DNA from: Bacteroidia bacterium
GTDB lineage: Bacteria; Bacteroidota; Bacteroidia; UKL13-3
Assembly: GCA_019695215.1 (NCBI GenBank)
Contig: JAIBAK010000012.1
Span: 1 to 64,000 of the forward strand
Length of the DNA: 64,000 nucleotides
Direction of reading: 5' to 3'
The notes beneath the pieces were generated by a model. That model was not told the DNA's origin. It searched no databases and saw only the letters and a program-made list of their open reading frames with translations. How positions within the stretch are numbered: the stretch's first letter is position 1; every line of letters starts with the position of its first letter. The translations under genes were made by a program, and so were the position numbers. This document shows, in pieces, positions 8,363-16,509 of this stretch.

Positions 8363-8656
8363 CTATGCTTCACCGGCAGGTTTGTTCAACAGGTTTATAC
8401 GTTCAATATCTTCATCGGCTTCGGCAAACAAACCTAATTTGAGGTTGCAGCAGTAGCGTACAAACAGCGCATAGGTATTTGCAGGTTCCTGCTGTATTAC
8501 GGCATTTAATTCATCTAAGGCCTGCTCTAAATAGTCTGCCTGAATAAGCAGCTCGGCACGATTTAACACGGTGGCTACATCAATTTTTGCGGTTGCGGGC
8601 GGCAGCGGATTGTTTAACCATTCAATCCAGGGCTCGTTTATAATGGATAATTGCAT
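8363..8656 (-). CDS. Small TPR-like protein
   Basis: 97 residues. The central part (VLNRAELLIQADYLEQALDELNAVIQ... TYALFVRYCCNLKLG) has the spacing of about one and a half tetratricopeptide repeats, a protein-binding helical hairpin fold. No signal peptide or catalytic motif is visible. It follows the larger TPR gene on the same strand, separated by 155 bases that contain a palindromic repeat; the two may be cotranscribed. Specific function unknown. Confidence 0.6.
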   Translation of the reverse strand: MQLSIINEPWIEWLNNPLPPATAKIDVATVLNRAELLIQADYLEQALDELNAVIQQEPANTYALFVRYCCNLKLGLFAEADEDIERINLLNKPAGEA

Positions 8657-8715
8657 ATTTTCAATTTTTAAATTTCTTATACTTCGTTTGAGGAGATCGC
8701 GATGATGTGCTTGAT

Positions 8716-8799
8716 GGAGACTGCTTCGTTCCTCGCAGTGACGTTAACTGATTTAACCCGTCACTGCGAGTCCTGATACTCCGGGACGTGGCAGTCTCC
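8716..8799. repeat. Palindromic interspersed repeat (MITE/REP-like)
   Basis: A 28-base half ending CGCAGTGACG (8716-8743) is followed after 15 bases by an inverted half beginning CGTCACTGCGAG and ending GGCAGTCTCC (8759-8799). The two can fold into a long imperfect stem. The same two half-units, in the opposite order, build the tandem elements at 34599-34978. Noncoding; it sits between two TPR genes. Confidence 0.75.
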
Positions 8800-8811
8800 C
8801 ATTTGTTACCA

Positions 8812-9483
8812 TTATGACAATACCGATGCCTCTTCGTCACCCAGAGATAAGGCCTGCGAACGGTCTTCGTATGCCCCGCGCTCGTCAAGCAAATGACGCT
8901 TACACTCGCTGCGAAGCAAAAATGCTTCCTTGTAAAAGGGTTGCAGCTCAATAGCCATATCTAAATCAGTGAGCGCACCCTGATAATTTTCGCCCGCATA
9001 GGCCAGCACGGCTTTGGTATAATAAAACAGGGCATTGGCAGGTTCCAGTTCAAGGGCAGCCTGTATGAGATGAAAAGCCTCCATCGGTTTGTTTAAAGCC
9101 AGGGCATAACGACTGGCTTCGTTCATATAACCCGCCCGTTTAAAGCCCGATAAACGGATGGCCTGCCGTATATAATGATAGGCGCTTCGAAAATCCCTGC
9201 GCGAAGCATAATACGTGGCCAGCCAGGCATCGGGTTCGTGCCAGCGGGGTTCCAGGTCTATTAACAGTTTTAATTCGGCTACGGCTTCTTTTTCCATGCC
9301 GCAGTACAATTTGCACTGCGCCCATTCAAGCATCAGCCCGTGGTCGCTGGGGTTGGTTAAACAAAGCAACTGGTAGCGGTAAAACGCCTCGGAATAATTT
9401 TTTTGGTCCTTTAACTGGCGGGCTTCCTGCAGCAATGCCGGAGAAAAGCTAACGGCCGGATGAGCATAAGATGAATGTTGCAT
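8812..9483 (-). CDS. TPR repeat protein
   Basis: 223 residues from the ATG at 9481-9483; an upstream alternative reaches 9510 but would run into the divergent control region. The sequence is a series of tetratricopeptide-type helix pairs, for example YSEAFYRYQLLCLTNPSDHG, ALELEPANALFYYTKAVLAY and LTDLDMAIELQPFYKEAFLL. TPR arrays bind other proteins; no enzyme domain or export signal is seen, so a cytoplasmic scaffold is likely. It is divergent from the WYL regulator gene, which may control it. Confidence 0.7.
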   Translation of the reverse strand: MQHSSYAHPAVSFSPALLQEARQLKDQKNYSEAFYRYQLLCLTNPSDHGLMLEWAQCKLYCGMEKEAVAELKLLIDLEPRWHEPDAWLATYYASRRDFRSAYHYIRQAIRLSGFKRAGYMNEASRYALALNKPMEAFHLIQAALELEPANALFYYTKAVLAYAGENYQGALTDLDMAIELQPFYKEAFLLRSECKRHLLDERGAYEDRSQALSLGDEEASVLS

Positions 9484-9581
9484 AACTTTTAATGTTTTAT
9501 TTGATAACAAAGTTGCGGGGGCAGACCGCAGTCTATTTGTGGTTTGCTTGGCGATGCAAATTTTTTTTCAAATCTTTGAAC

Positions 9582-10583
9582 ATGCCCGAAATCAAATCTT
9601 CGTCAAGGCGTTACAAGGTGATTGATTATTGCCTGCGCAAAATGCACTACCCCACCAAAGAGCAGCTTATTCAGAAAATACGCGATATGCTGGGCGAGCG
9701 CATCTCGGAGCGCACCCTGGAAGAGGATATACGCACCCTGCGCGAAGATGACGGACTTGGGTATTATGCGCCTATTAAATATGACAAACGGCACAAAGGC
9801 TACTGTTACGAAAACCCGCATTTTTCGCTGAGTAATATTCCGCTTAAAGAAGAAGAAGTGTACTCGCTTGAATTTGCCGTAGGCGTTTTACGGCAATTTA
9901 AAGGACTGAAACCGGTGAAAGAATTTGAAGAAGCCGTTCAAAAAATAGAGCAGTACATTAACCTTTCCCTCCACTCGGGTGATGCCGAATTTGAACAATA
10001 TGTGCAGGTGGAAAAAGGCACGGGCGAAAAAGGAATAGAGTTTCTGGAGCCCTTATTTCAGTGCATACGAAAACAGCACAGCGTAAAAATGCTTTACCAT
10101 AAATTTGAAGGTGAGCAGGCCCAGGAATACCTGTTTCATCCATACATGCTTAAAGAATACCGCAACCGTTGGTATGTACTGGGGTTTTATCCAAAACGCG
10201 GGCATATCATTACCTTTGCCCTTGACCGTGTAGTGGGACTGGATGCCCTGCCCCAGCCATTTGAACGCGATAAATCGTTTCATGCCGATACCTATTTTCA
10301 ACATAGCTTTGGTATCACGGTAGTTCATAACAGCAAGCCCGAAAAAGTAGTATTGAAATTTGCTCCTTCACAAAGCAAGTTTATCAAAACACAACCCTTA
10401 CATCCGTCACAAAAAATTTTGAAAGAAACCAAAACCGAATGCCGCATTCAGCTCACGGTAATTCAAAGTCATGAATTGCTCATGCATATTTTAAGTTATG
10501 GTGCCGAAGTGGAAGTGGTGCAACCGGCATCGCTGCGCGAAGAAATAGCCGCCATGCTCAAAAAGGCCGCTTCGCAGTATTAA
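9582..10583 (+). CDS. HTH-WYL domain transcriptional regulator
   Basis: 333 residues from the ATG at 9582; the reading frame stays open upstream, but the extension is not protein-like and would overlap the divergent promoter region. The N-terminus is a DeoR-like winged helix (QLIQKIRDML, RTLEEDIRTLRED, then a short beta wing). Residues about 145-225 form the WYL ligand-sensing domain (HPYMLKEYRNRWYVLGFYPK, FALDRVVGL), with a C-terminal WCX-type extension. WYL regulators sense nucleotides or nucleic acid and often control stress or defence genes. Here the divergent TPR genes are the nearest candidate targets. Confidence 0.88.
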   Translation: MPEIKSSSRRYKVIDYCLRKMHYPTKEQLIQKIRDMLGERISERTLEEDIRTLREDDGLGYYAPIKYDKRHKGYCYENPHFSLSNIPLKEEEVYSLEFAVGVLRQFKGLKPVKEFEEAVQKIEQYINLSLHSGDAEFEQYVQVEKGTGEKGIEFLEPLFQCIRKQHSVKMLYHKFEGEQAQEYLFHPYMLKEYRNRWYVLGFYPKRGHIITFALDRVVGLDALPQPFERDKSFHADTYFQHSFGITVVHNSKPEKVVLKFAPSQSKFIKTQPLHPSQKILKETKTECRIQLTVIQSHELLMHILSYGAEVEVVQPASLREEIAAMLKKAASQY

Positions 10584-10618
10584 ACTACTTCGAAATTACA
10601 CCTAAGCCGTTGTTTTTT

Positions 10619-10634
10619 TGTAACCTTGGTTACA
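10619..10634. promoter_or_regulatory. Palindromic operator candidate upstream of the sulfur operon
   Basis: TGTAACC-TT-GGTTACA, perfect 7-base arms, between the WYL gene stop and the SQR-like gene, about 65 bases upstream of the promoter element. The symmetry fits a homodimeric regulator; which one is unknown. Confidence 0.4.
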
Positions 10635-10699
10635 TAACCCGGTGATATAATTCATCTGCGGTTTTGATTTATCTCATTCGCTCGTTTTCAGAGCCAAAC

Positions 10700-10707
10700 T
10701 ACCTTTG
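10700..10707 (+). promoter_or_regulatory. Promoter -7 element of the sulfur operon
   Basis: TACCTTTG, an exact TAnnTTTG match, 25 bases upstream of the ATG at 10733. Confidence 0.5.
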
Positions 10708-10732
10708 TCTCATCAAATAAACGATACCGCAT

Positions 10733-11965
10733 ATGAAAAAATTAGTGATACTCGGAGCCGGCACAGCAGGAACCATGATGGCCAACCACCTGAGCCGGGA
10801 ATTGGATTTAGTACTTTGGGAAATTGATGTAATAGACCACCGGCAGGAGCATTATTACCAGCCCGGTTACCTTTTTCTTCCATTTGATATTTACGAACCC
10901 GAAGATATTGTGAAACCCATAAAGGATTTTATTCCGAAAGGGGTGAATCTGATTAATGACAAAGCCGAAAAAATAGATGCCGCTGAGAAAAAAATTCTGA
11001 TGCACAACGGAGATGTGATACACTACGATGTGCTTATTGTAGCTACCGGATGCAATATTGCTCCCGAAGAGGTAAGCGGAATGAAAGGGCCCGAATGGCA
11101 TAAATCGGTATTTGATTTTTACACCTTTGAAGGGGCTCTTGCACTGCGTAACAAACTGCGCGAATGGGAAGGAGGAAAATTAGTGGTGCATATTACCGAA
11201 ATGCCCATTAAATGTCCGGTGGCTCCCTTAGAGTTTGCTTTTCTTTCCGACTCCTACTTTAAGCATAAAGACATGCGCGAAAAAGTGGAAATTACCTACG
11301 TAACTCCGTTGAGCGGGGCTTTTACCAAACCCAAAGCCACTGAAGCATTAAGCCATTTGCTCACTGAAAAAAACATCACACAGGTAAATGATTTTGGAAT
11401 TAAAACGGTAGACAATGCCAATAAAAAAATTATTGACTACGAAGGCCGTGAAGTGCCTTTTGATTTATTGGTTACCGTGCCAACCAACAAAGGAGATGCA
11501 CTGATGGAACGCTCGGGGCTGGGTGATGACTTAAATTATATTCCTACCCACAAAGCTACCCTGCAATCGGTAAAACATCCCGATATTTTTGTGCTGGGCG
11601 ATGCCACCAATATCCCCGCCTCCAAAGCCGGATCGGTAACCCATTTTGAAGCGGAAATTCTTACCGAAAATATTTTACGCCACATTCAGGGAGAGCCATT
11701 GAAAGAAGAATTTGACGGACATGCCAATTGTTTTGTTGAAACCGGCAACGGCAAAGCCTTGCTCATAGATTTTAACTACACGCACGAGCCTGTAGAGGGA
11801 ACATTTCCATTTCCGGGCGTAGGCCCGTTGCGTTTGCTCAAAGAAACCCGCATGAACCATATGGGCAAACTGGCTTTTAAATGGATTTACTGGAATATGC
11901 TTTTAAAAGGAACACATATCCCTTTTGTTTCAACAGCAATGCAAACAGAGGGAAAACATTTTTAA
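10733..11965 (+). CDS. Sulfide:quinone oxidoreductase-like flavoprotein
   Basis: 410 residues. The N-terminal FAD-binding site is VILGAGTAGTMMANHL; a second dinucleotide-fold region and the DIFVLGDATNIP flavin motif follow. Three cysteines fall where SQR-family enzymes carry redox cysteines: C107 (ATGCNIAP), C161 (IKCPVAP) and C333 (HANCFVE). The amphipathic C-terminal region (KLAFKWIYWNMLLKG) fits peripheral membrane attachment. SQRs oxidise sulfide to polysulfide sulfur and reduce membrane quinone; menaquinone genes menD/menB occur elsewhere in this window. The downstream TusE/DsrC-like and DsrE-like genes support a sulfur role. Whether sulfide is the true substrate is not proven by sequence. 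Confidence 0.85.
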   Translation: MKKLVILGAGTAGTMMANHLSRELDLVLWEIDVIDHRQEHYYQPGYLFLPFDIYEPEDIVKPIKDFIPKGVNLINDKAEKIDAAEKKILMHNGDVIHYDVLIVATGCNIAPEEVSGMKGPEWHKSVFDFYTFEGALALRNKLREWEGGKLVVHITEMPIKCPVAPLEFAFLSDSYFKHKDMREKVEITYVTPLSGAFTKPKATEALSHLLTEKNITQVNDFGIKTVDNANKKIIDYEGREVPFDLLVTVPTNKGDALMERSGLGDDLNYIPTHKATLQSVKHPDIFVLGDATNIPASKAGSVTHFEAEILTENILRHIQGEPLKEEFDGHANCFVETGNGKALLIDFNYTHEPVEGTFPFPGVGPLRLLKETRMNHMGKLAFKWIYWNMLLKGTHIPFVSTAMQTEGKHF

Positions 11966-11984
11966 TCAAATAAACAAAAACGTT

Positions 11985-12296
11985 ATGGAAAAGATGATTG
12001 CAGGTAAAAACATTCAGGTAAATGAAGAAGGTTACCTCACCGATTTTTCTCAATGGGACAAATCGGTAGCACATGAAATTGCCCATCATGAGGGCATAGG
12101 AGAATTAACTCCCCACCACTGGAAAATTATTGACTATTTACAGGATCAGCACAAGCAGGAAATTCCGCTCAGCATTCGCAAAATAGGAAAAAGCGGAGTG
12201 GTGGATATTGAACAGTTTTATTCGCTGTTCCCGCAGGGACCACTAAAAAAAGCGACAAAAATTGCAGGTATTCCCAAACCGGCCAGTTGTATTTAA
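11985..12296 (+). CDS. TusE/DsrC-family sulfur relay protein
   Basis: 103 residues from the ATG at 11985. It shows the DsrC-family pattern: GYLTDFSQWDKSVAHEIA, LTPHHWKIIDYL and the flexible C-terminal arm PKPASCI with the conserved penultimate cysteine C102. The second arm cysteine of dissimilatory DsrC, eleven residues earlier, is Thr91 here. The protein is therefore of the one-cysteine (TusE-like) class, which carries persulfide sulfur rather than forming the DsrC trisulfide. It lies 19 bases after the SQR-like gene. A tRNA-thiolation role is possible, but the SQR and DsrE neighbours favour sulfur trafficking after sulfide oxidation. Confidence 0.87.
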   Translation: MEKMIAGKNIQVNEEGYLTDFSQWDKSVAHEIAHHEGIGELTPHHWKIIDYLQDQHKQEIPLSIRKIGKSGVVDIEQFYSLFPQGPLKKATKIAGIPKPASCI

Positions 12297-12318
12297 TCAC
12301 CCTTAATCAACCCGCATT

Positions 12319-12801
12319 ATGAACGAATTTAATGGCGAAGTAAAAAAAATGATGATTATCCTTTCCAAAGCTTCATTAGAGAATGTGTATGCCGCATTTA
12401 TTCTGGCCAATGGAGCACGAATGGAAGGAATAGAAGCCGAGTTGTTTTTTACCTTTTTCGGATTGGAGGCTATTCAAAAGAAAAAACTCGAACATTTGCA
12501 TGTGGCCACCGTTGGCAATCCGGCCATGCATATTCCTACCCTTCTTGGAAGTTTACCGGGAATGGAGGCAATGGCCACCACGATGATGAAAAAAGAAATG
12601 GAAAAATTAGATATCCCCGGTGTAGAGGAATTTCTTGATATCATGAAAGCATCGGGAGTAAAACTGTGGGCCTGTAAACTGGCCATGGAAATGTTTCACC
12701 TCACTAAAGAAGATATGTATGACGGCATCGGTGGTATTATTACCGTTGGCGAGTTTTATAAAAAAGGAGCCGGTGTGGGCACACATATGTTGTTTATTTG
12801 A
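12319..12801 (+). CDS. DsrE-like (DrsE2) sulfur carrier protein
   Basis: 160 residues. The N-terminus (KKMMIILSKASLENVYAAFILANGA) and the pattern ELFFTFFGLEAI are those of the DsrE2 family of cytoplasmic persulfide carriers. The conserved cysteine is C119 in VKLWACKLAMEMF, and GIGGIITVGEFY forms the last strand and helix. Members accept and pass on sulfane sulfur. It is the third gene of the operon and is followed directly by a rho-independent terminator. Confidence 0.85.
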   Translation: MNEFNGEVKKMMIILSKASLENVYAAFILANGARMEGIEAELFFTFFGLEAIQKKKLEHLHVATVGNPAMHIPTLLGSLPGMEAMATTMMKKEMEKLDIPGVEEFLDIMKASGVKLWACKLAMEMFHLTKEDMYDGIGGIITVGEFYKKGAGVGTHMLFI

Positions 12802-12813
12802 TGGTTTATTCCC

Positions 12814-12847
12814 AAAGGAGCAGCCTTAGCTGGTTGCTCCTTTTTTT
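12814..12847 (+). terminator. Rho-independent terminator of the sulfur operon
   Basis: Stem AAAGGAGCA/TGCTCCTTT (9 bases, extendable into the loop) followed by seven T. The left part of the hairpin also encodes the stop region of the convergent GyrI-like gene. Confidence 0.8.
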
Positions 12848-13323
12848 ATTGGAATCCAGATTTCTTCTTCCGAGTCGGGATGATTGTTTTTATAGGAAGA
12901 CCCGAGTACTTCAAATTGAGGCCGCTCATCCCATTCGTACCCCGAGGACGGCAGCCATGTTTCAAAAATATAGCGAAAAGTTTGCTCTCCGGTTTGCGCA
13001 GCACCCTTGTGGATGAACACCGCATACAAACCACCTGATAAAAGAAATGTTTCCATTCCCTCAGGCACTACCTCTGTGCGACTCACTTCCACAGCCGCCC
13101 ATTTCTCGAATATAGTATCAAAGCTAAACTGTGCGGGGTTAAAACCTGAAGAATATACCTGCACCGAAAACAAATCGGTAGACACACGATGAGGAATAGT
13201 GTTTTTAACCTGCATGAATTGTCGCCATAAATAAGACGTTTTATCGGTTGCCAGACTCATGCGTAGTGGCATACCAATCAGTTTTTTCGGAACCAGTTCA
13301 GTAATTCTCGGAAGTAAAATCAT
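12826..13323 (-). CDS. GyrI-like small-molecule-binding protein
   Basis: 165 residues with the two-lobed GyrI-like/AraC effector-binding pattern: VPKKLIGMPLRMSL at the start, the central GGLYAVFIHKG, and FETWLPSSGYEWDERPQFEVL near the end, finishing with IWIPIKK. There is no DNA-binding domain, so this is a stand-alone ligand-binding or hydrolase-like version. Its gene overlaps the upstream VanW gene by ATGA and its last codons lie inside the terminator stem shared with the sulfur operon. Confidence 0.8.
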   Translation of the reverse strand: MILLPRITELVPKKLIGMPLRMSLATDKTSYLWRQFMQVKNTIPHRVSTDLFSVQVYSSGFNPAQFSFDTIFEKWAAVEVSRTEVVPEGMETFLLSGGLYAVFIHKGAAQTGEQTFRYIFETWLPSSGYEWDERPQFEVLGSSYKNNHPDSEEEIWIPIKKGATS

Positions 13324-14150
13324 TTTTGGTTATTTTTCATTTGAAGCAACGGGCTATACATCATAATCGCATTGTTTTCGGCCACCAGTTCCTCCGCACG
13401 GCTTAGGTCAGAAAGGTTTGTGATACGTTTCCAAATTTTATTGTGACGCGTATACCCTCCCCACCATTGTTGCTTAATAAGGTGATCTGTTTCAAAAACC
13501 TCATAGCGTTGTTTCAGGTCTTCATTGCAGGTTATCTCGCCATGCAGGTATTCCTCATCTATCCACAGGTGAATACAAAATGTTTTATCGGTAGCATTGA
13601 GAAGTTGCAAATCAACATAATTGTAAGAGAGAGTGGCGCCACAGGCAAACGGAATGGTTCGGTTAATATCAGGAAACACATCAAATCCATGACGCCATCG
13701 TTCTTTAATTGTGAGTGGCGTGTGCAGTGCCATCCAGTAAAGGAGGTTGCCCAACTGACACAGCCCTCCCCCTATCCCCTTAGAAATATTTCCATTGTCA
13801 AGTACCAGACCCTCTAAGTAACCTTTGGAAGCTGTTGGGCGGCCAACCATTTTCCAGACAGAAAAAGTTTCGCCCGGTCTTATTATCACTCCGTCAATGT
13901 TTCTGATGGCCAGTTTCAGGTTGACTGCTTTGTTATGCTGAAGATACATATCAACTCCCTTAAGCGGTCGCAATAAAAACGATTGATGCTTAATAAGTGA
14001 ATATGAAAACGGAGGTGCCGCATTTTGAGATGCGAAATTTTTACTCCCAAACAACCAGTTTATTTTCCGCTTCAGAATAAAATACTCTTTCCCGATTTGT
14101 TTTCTGAATGTGCTGCGAACAACAGGTTTATTCACGTTGTGGGTTACCAT
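13320..14150 (-). CDS. VanW family protein
   Basis: 276 residues. The VanW core is clear: RPGETFSVWKMVGRPTASKG, GIGGGLCQLGNLLYWMALH and RRHGFDVFPD-like spacing (here WRHGFDVFPDINRTIPFACG). VanW-type domains occur in vancomycin resistance clusters and in many other bacteria; their biochemical function is not established. No signal peptide is visible. It is translationally coupled (ATGA) to the GyrI-like gene downstream. Confidence 0.85.
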   Translation of the reverse strand: MVTHNVNKPVVRSTFRKQIGKEYFILKRKINWLFGSKNFASQNAAPPFSYSLIKHQSFLLRPLKGVDMYLQHNKAVNLKLAIRNIDGVIIRPGETFSVWKMVGRPTASKGYLEGLVLDNGNISKGIGGGLCQLGNLLYWMALHTPLTIKERWRHGFDVFPDINRTIPFACGATLSYNYVDLQLLNATDKTFCIHLWIDEEYLHGEITCNEDLKQRYEVFETDHLIKQQWWGGYTRHNKIWKRITNLSDLSRAEELVAENNAIMMYSPLLQMKNNQK

Positions 14151-14169
14151 AGGTTTTAGTCCCGAAAAT

Positions 14170-14511
14170 TTACTTCTTCCATACTGTTTTTACAAACACT
14201 GCGTTTTTGTGAAAATCAACTCCGTTAATGTAAAGATTACCTGAAAAACCTCCTAAAGAACCTAATTGGTTGCAATCGCTATCCATCACAGGTGAACTCA
14301 TATCGGCCCCGCAACTTCCCGGCTCAAACACATACACGGTTTTATTTTGAAACCAGTAAGCGTCTACGTGGGCGCTGCCGCAATGCGTATCGCGGTCGTA
14401 CACTTTTATTTGCTTTCGGATACATAATGGGGTTCCGGGTTCTATATCGAGTTTGTTGCAACTTGTATAAAACGCAATAACCGCAATCATAAAAATCCAT
14501 CTTCCGTTCAT
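14170..14511 (-). CDS. Small lipoprotein (DUF6970-like)
   Basis: 113 residues from the ATG at 14509-14511. A short hydrophobic signal is followed by a lipobox-like FYTSC with Cys18, so an exported lipoprotein is likely. The rest has CIRKQIKVYD, SAHVDAYWFQNKTVYVF and GGFSGNLYINGVDF, a pattern I associate with a small Bacteroidota lipoprotein family (DUF6970). Function unknown. It lies between the VanW gene and a terminator, on the minus strand. Confidence 0.65.
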   Translation of the reverse strand: MNGRWIFMIAVIAFYTSCNKLDIEPGTPLCIRKQIKVYDRDTHCGSAHVDAYWFQNKTVYVFEPGSCGADMSSPVMDSDCNQLGSLGGFSGNLYINGVDFHKNAVFVKTVWKK

Positions 14512-14571
14512 CAAATTAGGATTCAATTACTTTTGCTAAATTAAGTAAATTTTAAATGAGACCGTAATGGT

Positions 14572-14600
14572 CAAAAAAAAATCCCGCCTGAAGCGGGACT
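14572..14600 (-). terminator. Terminator after the acyl-CoA dehydrogenase gene
   Basis: On the minus strand TCCCGC-TTCAG-GCGGGA followed by a run of at least eight T. Confidence 0.8.
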
Positions 14601-14645
14601 TTTTGCAATTTAAATGTTCAACTACCGGTTTGCACCGGAATATTT

Positions 14646-15788
14646 TTAGCCTTTCAGTACTTCGCGTGAAATCACAATTTTCTGCACCTCGCTCGTGCCT
14701 TCATAAATCTGGGTAATTTTAGCATCACGCATCAGTCGCTCTACGTGGTATTCTTTTACGTACCCATAACCTCCATGCACCTGCACCGCTTCGGTAGTTA
14801 CATTCATAGCCGTGGTTGAGGCAAACAATTTAGCCATGGAACTGGCCAGTGCATAGTCGAGGTGCTGATCTTTTAACCAGGCCGCTTTTAAACACAACAA
14901 ACGGGCAGCTTCTATCTCAGTAGCCATATCGGCCAGCTTAAACTGAATAGCCTGATGGTTTTTAATTTCGGTACCAAACGCTTTACGTTCTTTTGAATAT
15001 TTTACAGCCAGTTCGTAGGCACCGCTGGCAATACCCAAAGCCTGTGAAGCTATACCAATGCGACCACCGGCAAGGGTTTTCATGGCAAAGGTAAATCCAA
15101 AGCCGTCATCGCCTATGCGGTTGGCTTTGGGCACCTTCACATCCTGAAACATGATGGAGTGCGTATCGCTGGCACGAATGCCCATTTTTTGTTCTTTTTT
15201 CCCAACTACTACACCCGGCCAGCTTTTCTCTACAATAAACGCATTAATGCCCTTGTGTTTTTTATCGGGATGTGTTTGTGCAATCACCAAATAGGTATCG
15301 GCTGTGTTGCCACAGGTAATCCAGTTTTTGGTTCCGTTCAGCAAATAATAATCGCCTTTATCTTCGGCAGTAGTGCGCTGTGAGGTGGCATCCGATCCGG
15401 CCTCGGGCTCGGATAATAAGAAAGCACCATGTACTTTTCCGCTGGCCAATGGCACTAAGTATTTCATTTTTTGTTCTTCGTTGCCGTAGGTTTCAAGTCC
15501 CCAGCACACTAATGAATTGTTTACCGAAACAGCCACCGAAGTAGAAGCATCTATTTTTGACAGTTCTTCCATTACCAGTACATACGATACGGTATCCATT
15601 CCTGCTCCGCCATATTTGGGGTCAACCATCATACCCATAAAACCCATTTCGCCCAATTTGCGTATTTGTTCCAAAGGGAAAATCTGGTCTTCGTCACGTT
15701 CAATTACTCCGGGTAGTAGTTCGGTTTGAGCAAAATCTCTGGCTGCCTTTTGCACCATTAAATGCTCTTCGCTTAATTCAAAATTCAT
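14646..15788 (-). CDS. Acyl-CoA dehydrogenase (short/medium chain type)
   Basis: 380 residues, the normal length. The motifs are the family signatures LLSEPEAGSDATSQRT in the FAD/substrate region, GYGYVKEYHVERLMRDAKI, and IYEGTSEVQ with the catalytic glutamate at about E363, as in butyryl-CoA-type enzymes. It catalyses FAD-dependent alpha,beta-dehydrogenation of acyl-CoA in fatty-acid or branched amino acid breakdown. The gene stands alone with its own terminator. Confidence 0.93.
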   Translation of the reverse strand: MNFELSEEHLMVQKAARDFAQTELLPGVIERDEDQIFPLEQIRKLGEMGFMGMMVDPKYGGAGMDTVSYVLVMEELSKIDASTSVAVSVNNSLVCWGLETYGNEEQKMKYLVPLASGKVHGAFLLSEPEAGSDATSQRTTAEDKGDYYLLNGTKNWITCGNTADTYLVIAQTHPDKKHKGINAFIVEKSWPGVVVGKKEQKMGIRASDTHSIMFQDVKVPKANRIGDDGFGFTFAMKTLAGGRIGIASQALGIASGAYELAVKYSKERKAFGTEIKNHQAIQFKLADMATEIEAARLLCLKAAWLKDQHLDYALASSMAKLFASTTAMNVTTEAVQVHGGYGYVKEYHVERLMRDAKITQIYEGTSEVQKIVISREVLKG

Positions 15789-15920
15789 ATTGGTTATACG
15801 GTTAATGAGGTTGCGAAGTTAAGGGTTGGACACAACCTGTACAAATGTACCGAAGGTTATCTGCAACGCGGGGCCGGGGCCACGTAACTAACTGATAGTG
15901 CGGAGGCCTTGAGCAGCCTC

Positions 15921-16370
15921 TCAGGATAATAAACTTTTCAGAATGGCCGAAATGGTTTTCCCGTCTGCTTTGCCGGCCAGTTCTTTCATGGCCACAGGCA
16001 TCACTTTTCCGGTTTCGGCAGCCGAGGTAGCACCCGTTTGAGCAATAATTTGTTTGAGCACTGCGGTAATCTCCTCCTCGCTCATTTGTTTGGGCAAAAA
16101 GCGCTCAATCACGGCAATTTCCTCCCGTTCTTTTACTGCCAGGTCTTCCCGCTTTTGCTGCTCATAAATTTCCAGACTGTCTTTGCGCTGTTTGGCTAAT
16201 TTTTGCAATATTTTCAACTCTGCATCAGCGGTGAGTGCATCGGCAGCACCTTTATCGGTTTGTGCCAGCAATATAGCCGATTTAATAGCCCTTAACCCCC
16301 GAAGGCTCGCTTCATCGCGCGCTTTCATGGCTATTATTATTTCTTTGTTTATTGTTTCTGCCAGACTCAT
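15921..16370 (-). CDS. GatB/YqeY domain-containing protein
   Basis: 149 residues, typical for YqeY. The helical N-terminus (INKEIIIAMKARDEASLRGLRAIKSA) and the C-terminal GatB-tail-like bundle (AETGKVMPVAMKELAGKADGK) are diagnostic. It resembles the tRNA-binding tail of the GatB amidotransferase subunit; the stand-alone role is unclear. Gaps of 139 bases upstream and 132 bases downstream show no clear signals. Confidence 0.9.
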   Translation of the reverse strand: MSLAETINKEIIIAMKARDEASLRGLRAIKSAILLAQTDKGAADALTADAELKILQKLAKQRKDSLEIYEQQKREDLAVKEREEIAVIERFLPKQMSEEEITAVLKQIIAQTGATSAAETGKVMPVAMKELAGKADGKTISAILKSLLS

Positions 16371-16509
16371 ATTTGTTGATTAAGAAGTCAAAGTTCAGTG
16401 TTCTTTTCTGAAAAATCAACTGTGGGAATATTTAATTGTACGCGTTAAATTCTTAATTGAATAGCCTGAGCGGTTTCAACTAAAAATTAACAATCAACCA
16501 TTCTAAATG

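Noticed and set aside
8661-8951. A 96-codon minus-strand frame across the palindromic repeat.
   Set aside because: Half lies in the noncoding palindrome and half overlaps the TPR gene in another frame.
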